A stretch of 64,000 bases of DNA from JAAYJR01 sp964611525. GTDB lineage: Bacteria > Bacteroidota > Bacteroidia > Bacteroidales > Prolixibacteraceae. The notes beneath the pieces are model-generated. The model worked only from the letters and a program-made list of their open reading frames with translations, made no database searches and was not told the DNA's origin. Positions 63,844-64,000 of the stretch are shown piece after piece (positions within the stretch are counted from its first letter, which is position 1; each line of letters opens with the position of its first letter). Both the position numbers and the translations under genes were made by a program. The DNA lies in contig CAZTAL010000101.1 in the NCBI GenBank assembly GCA_964611525.1, positions 1-64,000 of the forward strand, written 5' to 3'.

Positions 63844-64000
63844 ATGAAAAAAATTCTGTATTTATTTTTGGCAAGTTTAGTTTTTACCGGTTGTACTTCA
63901 AGCAAGGATAATGACTGGGTTTCTCTTTTTAATGGAAAAGATTTGTCGGGTTGGAAACAGTTAAACGGAGAAGCGAAATACGAAGTTGTTGACGGAATGA
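63844..64000 (+). CDS. DUF1080/3-keto-disaccharide hydrolase-type lipoprotein, 5' part
   Basis: The reading frame runs off the window's end after 52 codons. The start MKKILYLFLASLVFTGCTSS is a lipoprotein signal (lipobox FTGC, Cys17). The mature part begins DNDWVSLFNGKDLSGWKQLNG, the hallmark beginning of DUF1080 proteins (3-keto-disaccharide hydrolase family, concanavalin-like fold), acting on sugars at the cell surface or in the periplasm. The ATG is supported by the signal sequence. Only the N-terminus is visible, so the rest is unknown. Confidence 0.85.
   Translation, partial: MKKILYLFLASLVFTGCTSSKDNDWVSLFNGKDLSGWKQLNGEAKYEVVDGM

Noticed and set aside
1..64000. CRISPR arrays, integrases, insertion sequences with transposases or prophage genes
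   Set aside because: No regularly spaced direct repeats and no transposase, integrase or phage structural gene are visible. The only mobile-like signals are the two palindromic repeats and the toxin-antitoxin/decayed cassette patch.

Overview
The window is about 64 kb of AT-rich chromosome from a Bacteroidota member, most likely of the Bacteroidales/Marinilabiliales type. The evidence is the gene families: a Bacteroidota-type Rho with a long charged insert, a BatA/VWA membrane protein, DUF5606, a DUF6259 lipoprotein, an OmpA protein with thrombospondin type 3 repeats, and PFOR. In several places there are also promoter cores of the Bacteroidota form TAnnTTTG. Pyruvate:ferredoxin oxidoreductase suggests anaerobic or microaerophilic metabolism. 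The genus cannot be named from the sequence alone.

Layout. 0-3 kb: tRNA-Leu(CAG), a small lipoprotein and a DUF6259 lipoprotein. 3.7-15.3 kb: purL, a DJ-1/PfpI protein, an ECF sigma factor, a TonB-dependent receptor, a MITE-like palindrome, DUF5606, an OmpA/TSP3 porin and argS. 15.7-21.1 kb: a self-contained regulatory/protease module (ECF sigma factor, membrane anti-sigma-like/TPR protein, TPR-CHAT protease, small GG-motif peptide). 21.2-28.1 kb: a minus-strand run with an RNA methyltransferase, serine acetyltransferase, nicotinamide riboside kinase, PnuC, an S41 protease and GuaA. 28.6-36.8 kb: LysM/PBP-fold, BatA-like, AddB-like and TrmD genes. 37.2-39.6 kb: araD-araB. 39.8-42.9 kb: an accessory patch with a ParDE toxin-antitoxin pair, a decayed small-gene cassette, and a NAL1-like trypsin lipoprotein next to a stand-alone copy of its N-terminal domain. 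43-53.5 kb: purC, phoH, mazG, PFOR, an AAA/DUF4143 ATPase and rho. 53.9-60 kb: an FAD/Fe-S dehydrogenase, a DoxX-TIM fusion and a sodium:solute symporter. 60.2-63.3 kb: a large UvrD-like helicase with ankyrin repeats. The window closes inside a DUF1080-type lipoprotein.

The most interesting part is the 15.7-21.1 kb module. The promoter region of the sigma factor gene and that of the GG-peptide gene, 5 kb apart, share the same bipartite motif (GGGTTACCTTTTTAA, then TATAATAG after a similar gap). This suggests that the ECF factor controls both itself and the peptide. The second gene carries four copies of an anti-sigma-like helical module, then one membrane span and TPRs. The CHAT protease has an intact His/Cys dyad, a lipoprotein-type signal and a C-terminal membrane span. 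Together they look like a sigma / membrane regulator / caspase-like protease / peptide-substrate circuit. That functional link is inference. Other notable items are the TRANK1-like helicase-ankyrin protein, the DoxX-TIM fusion with an internal twin-arginine-like segment, and two families of long imperfect palindromes.
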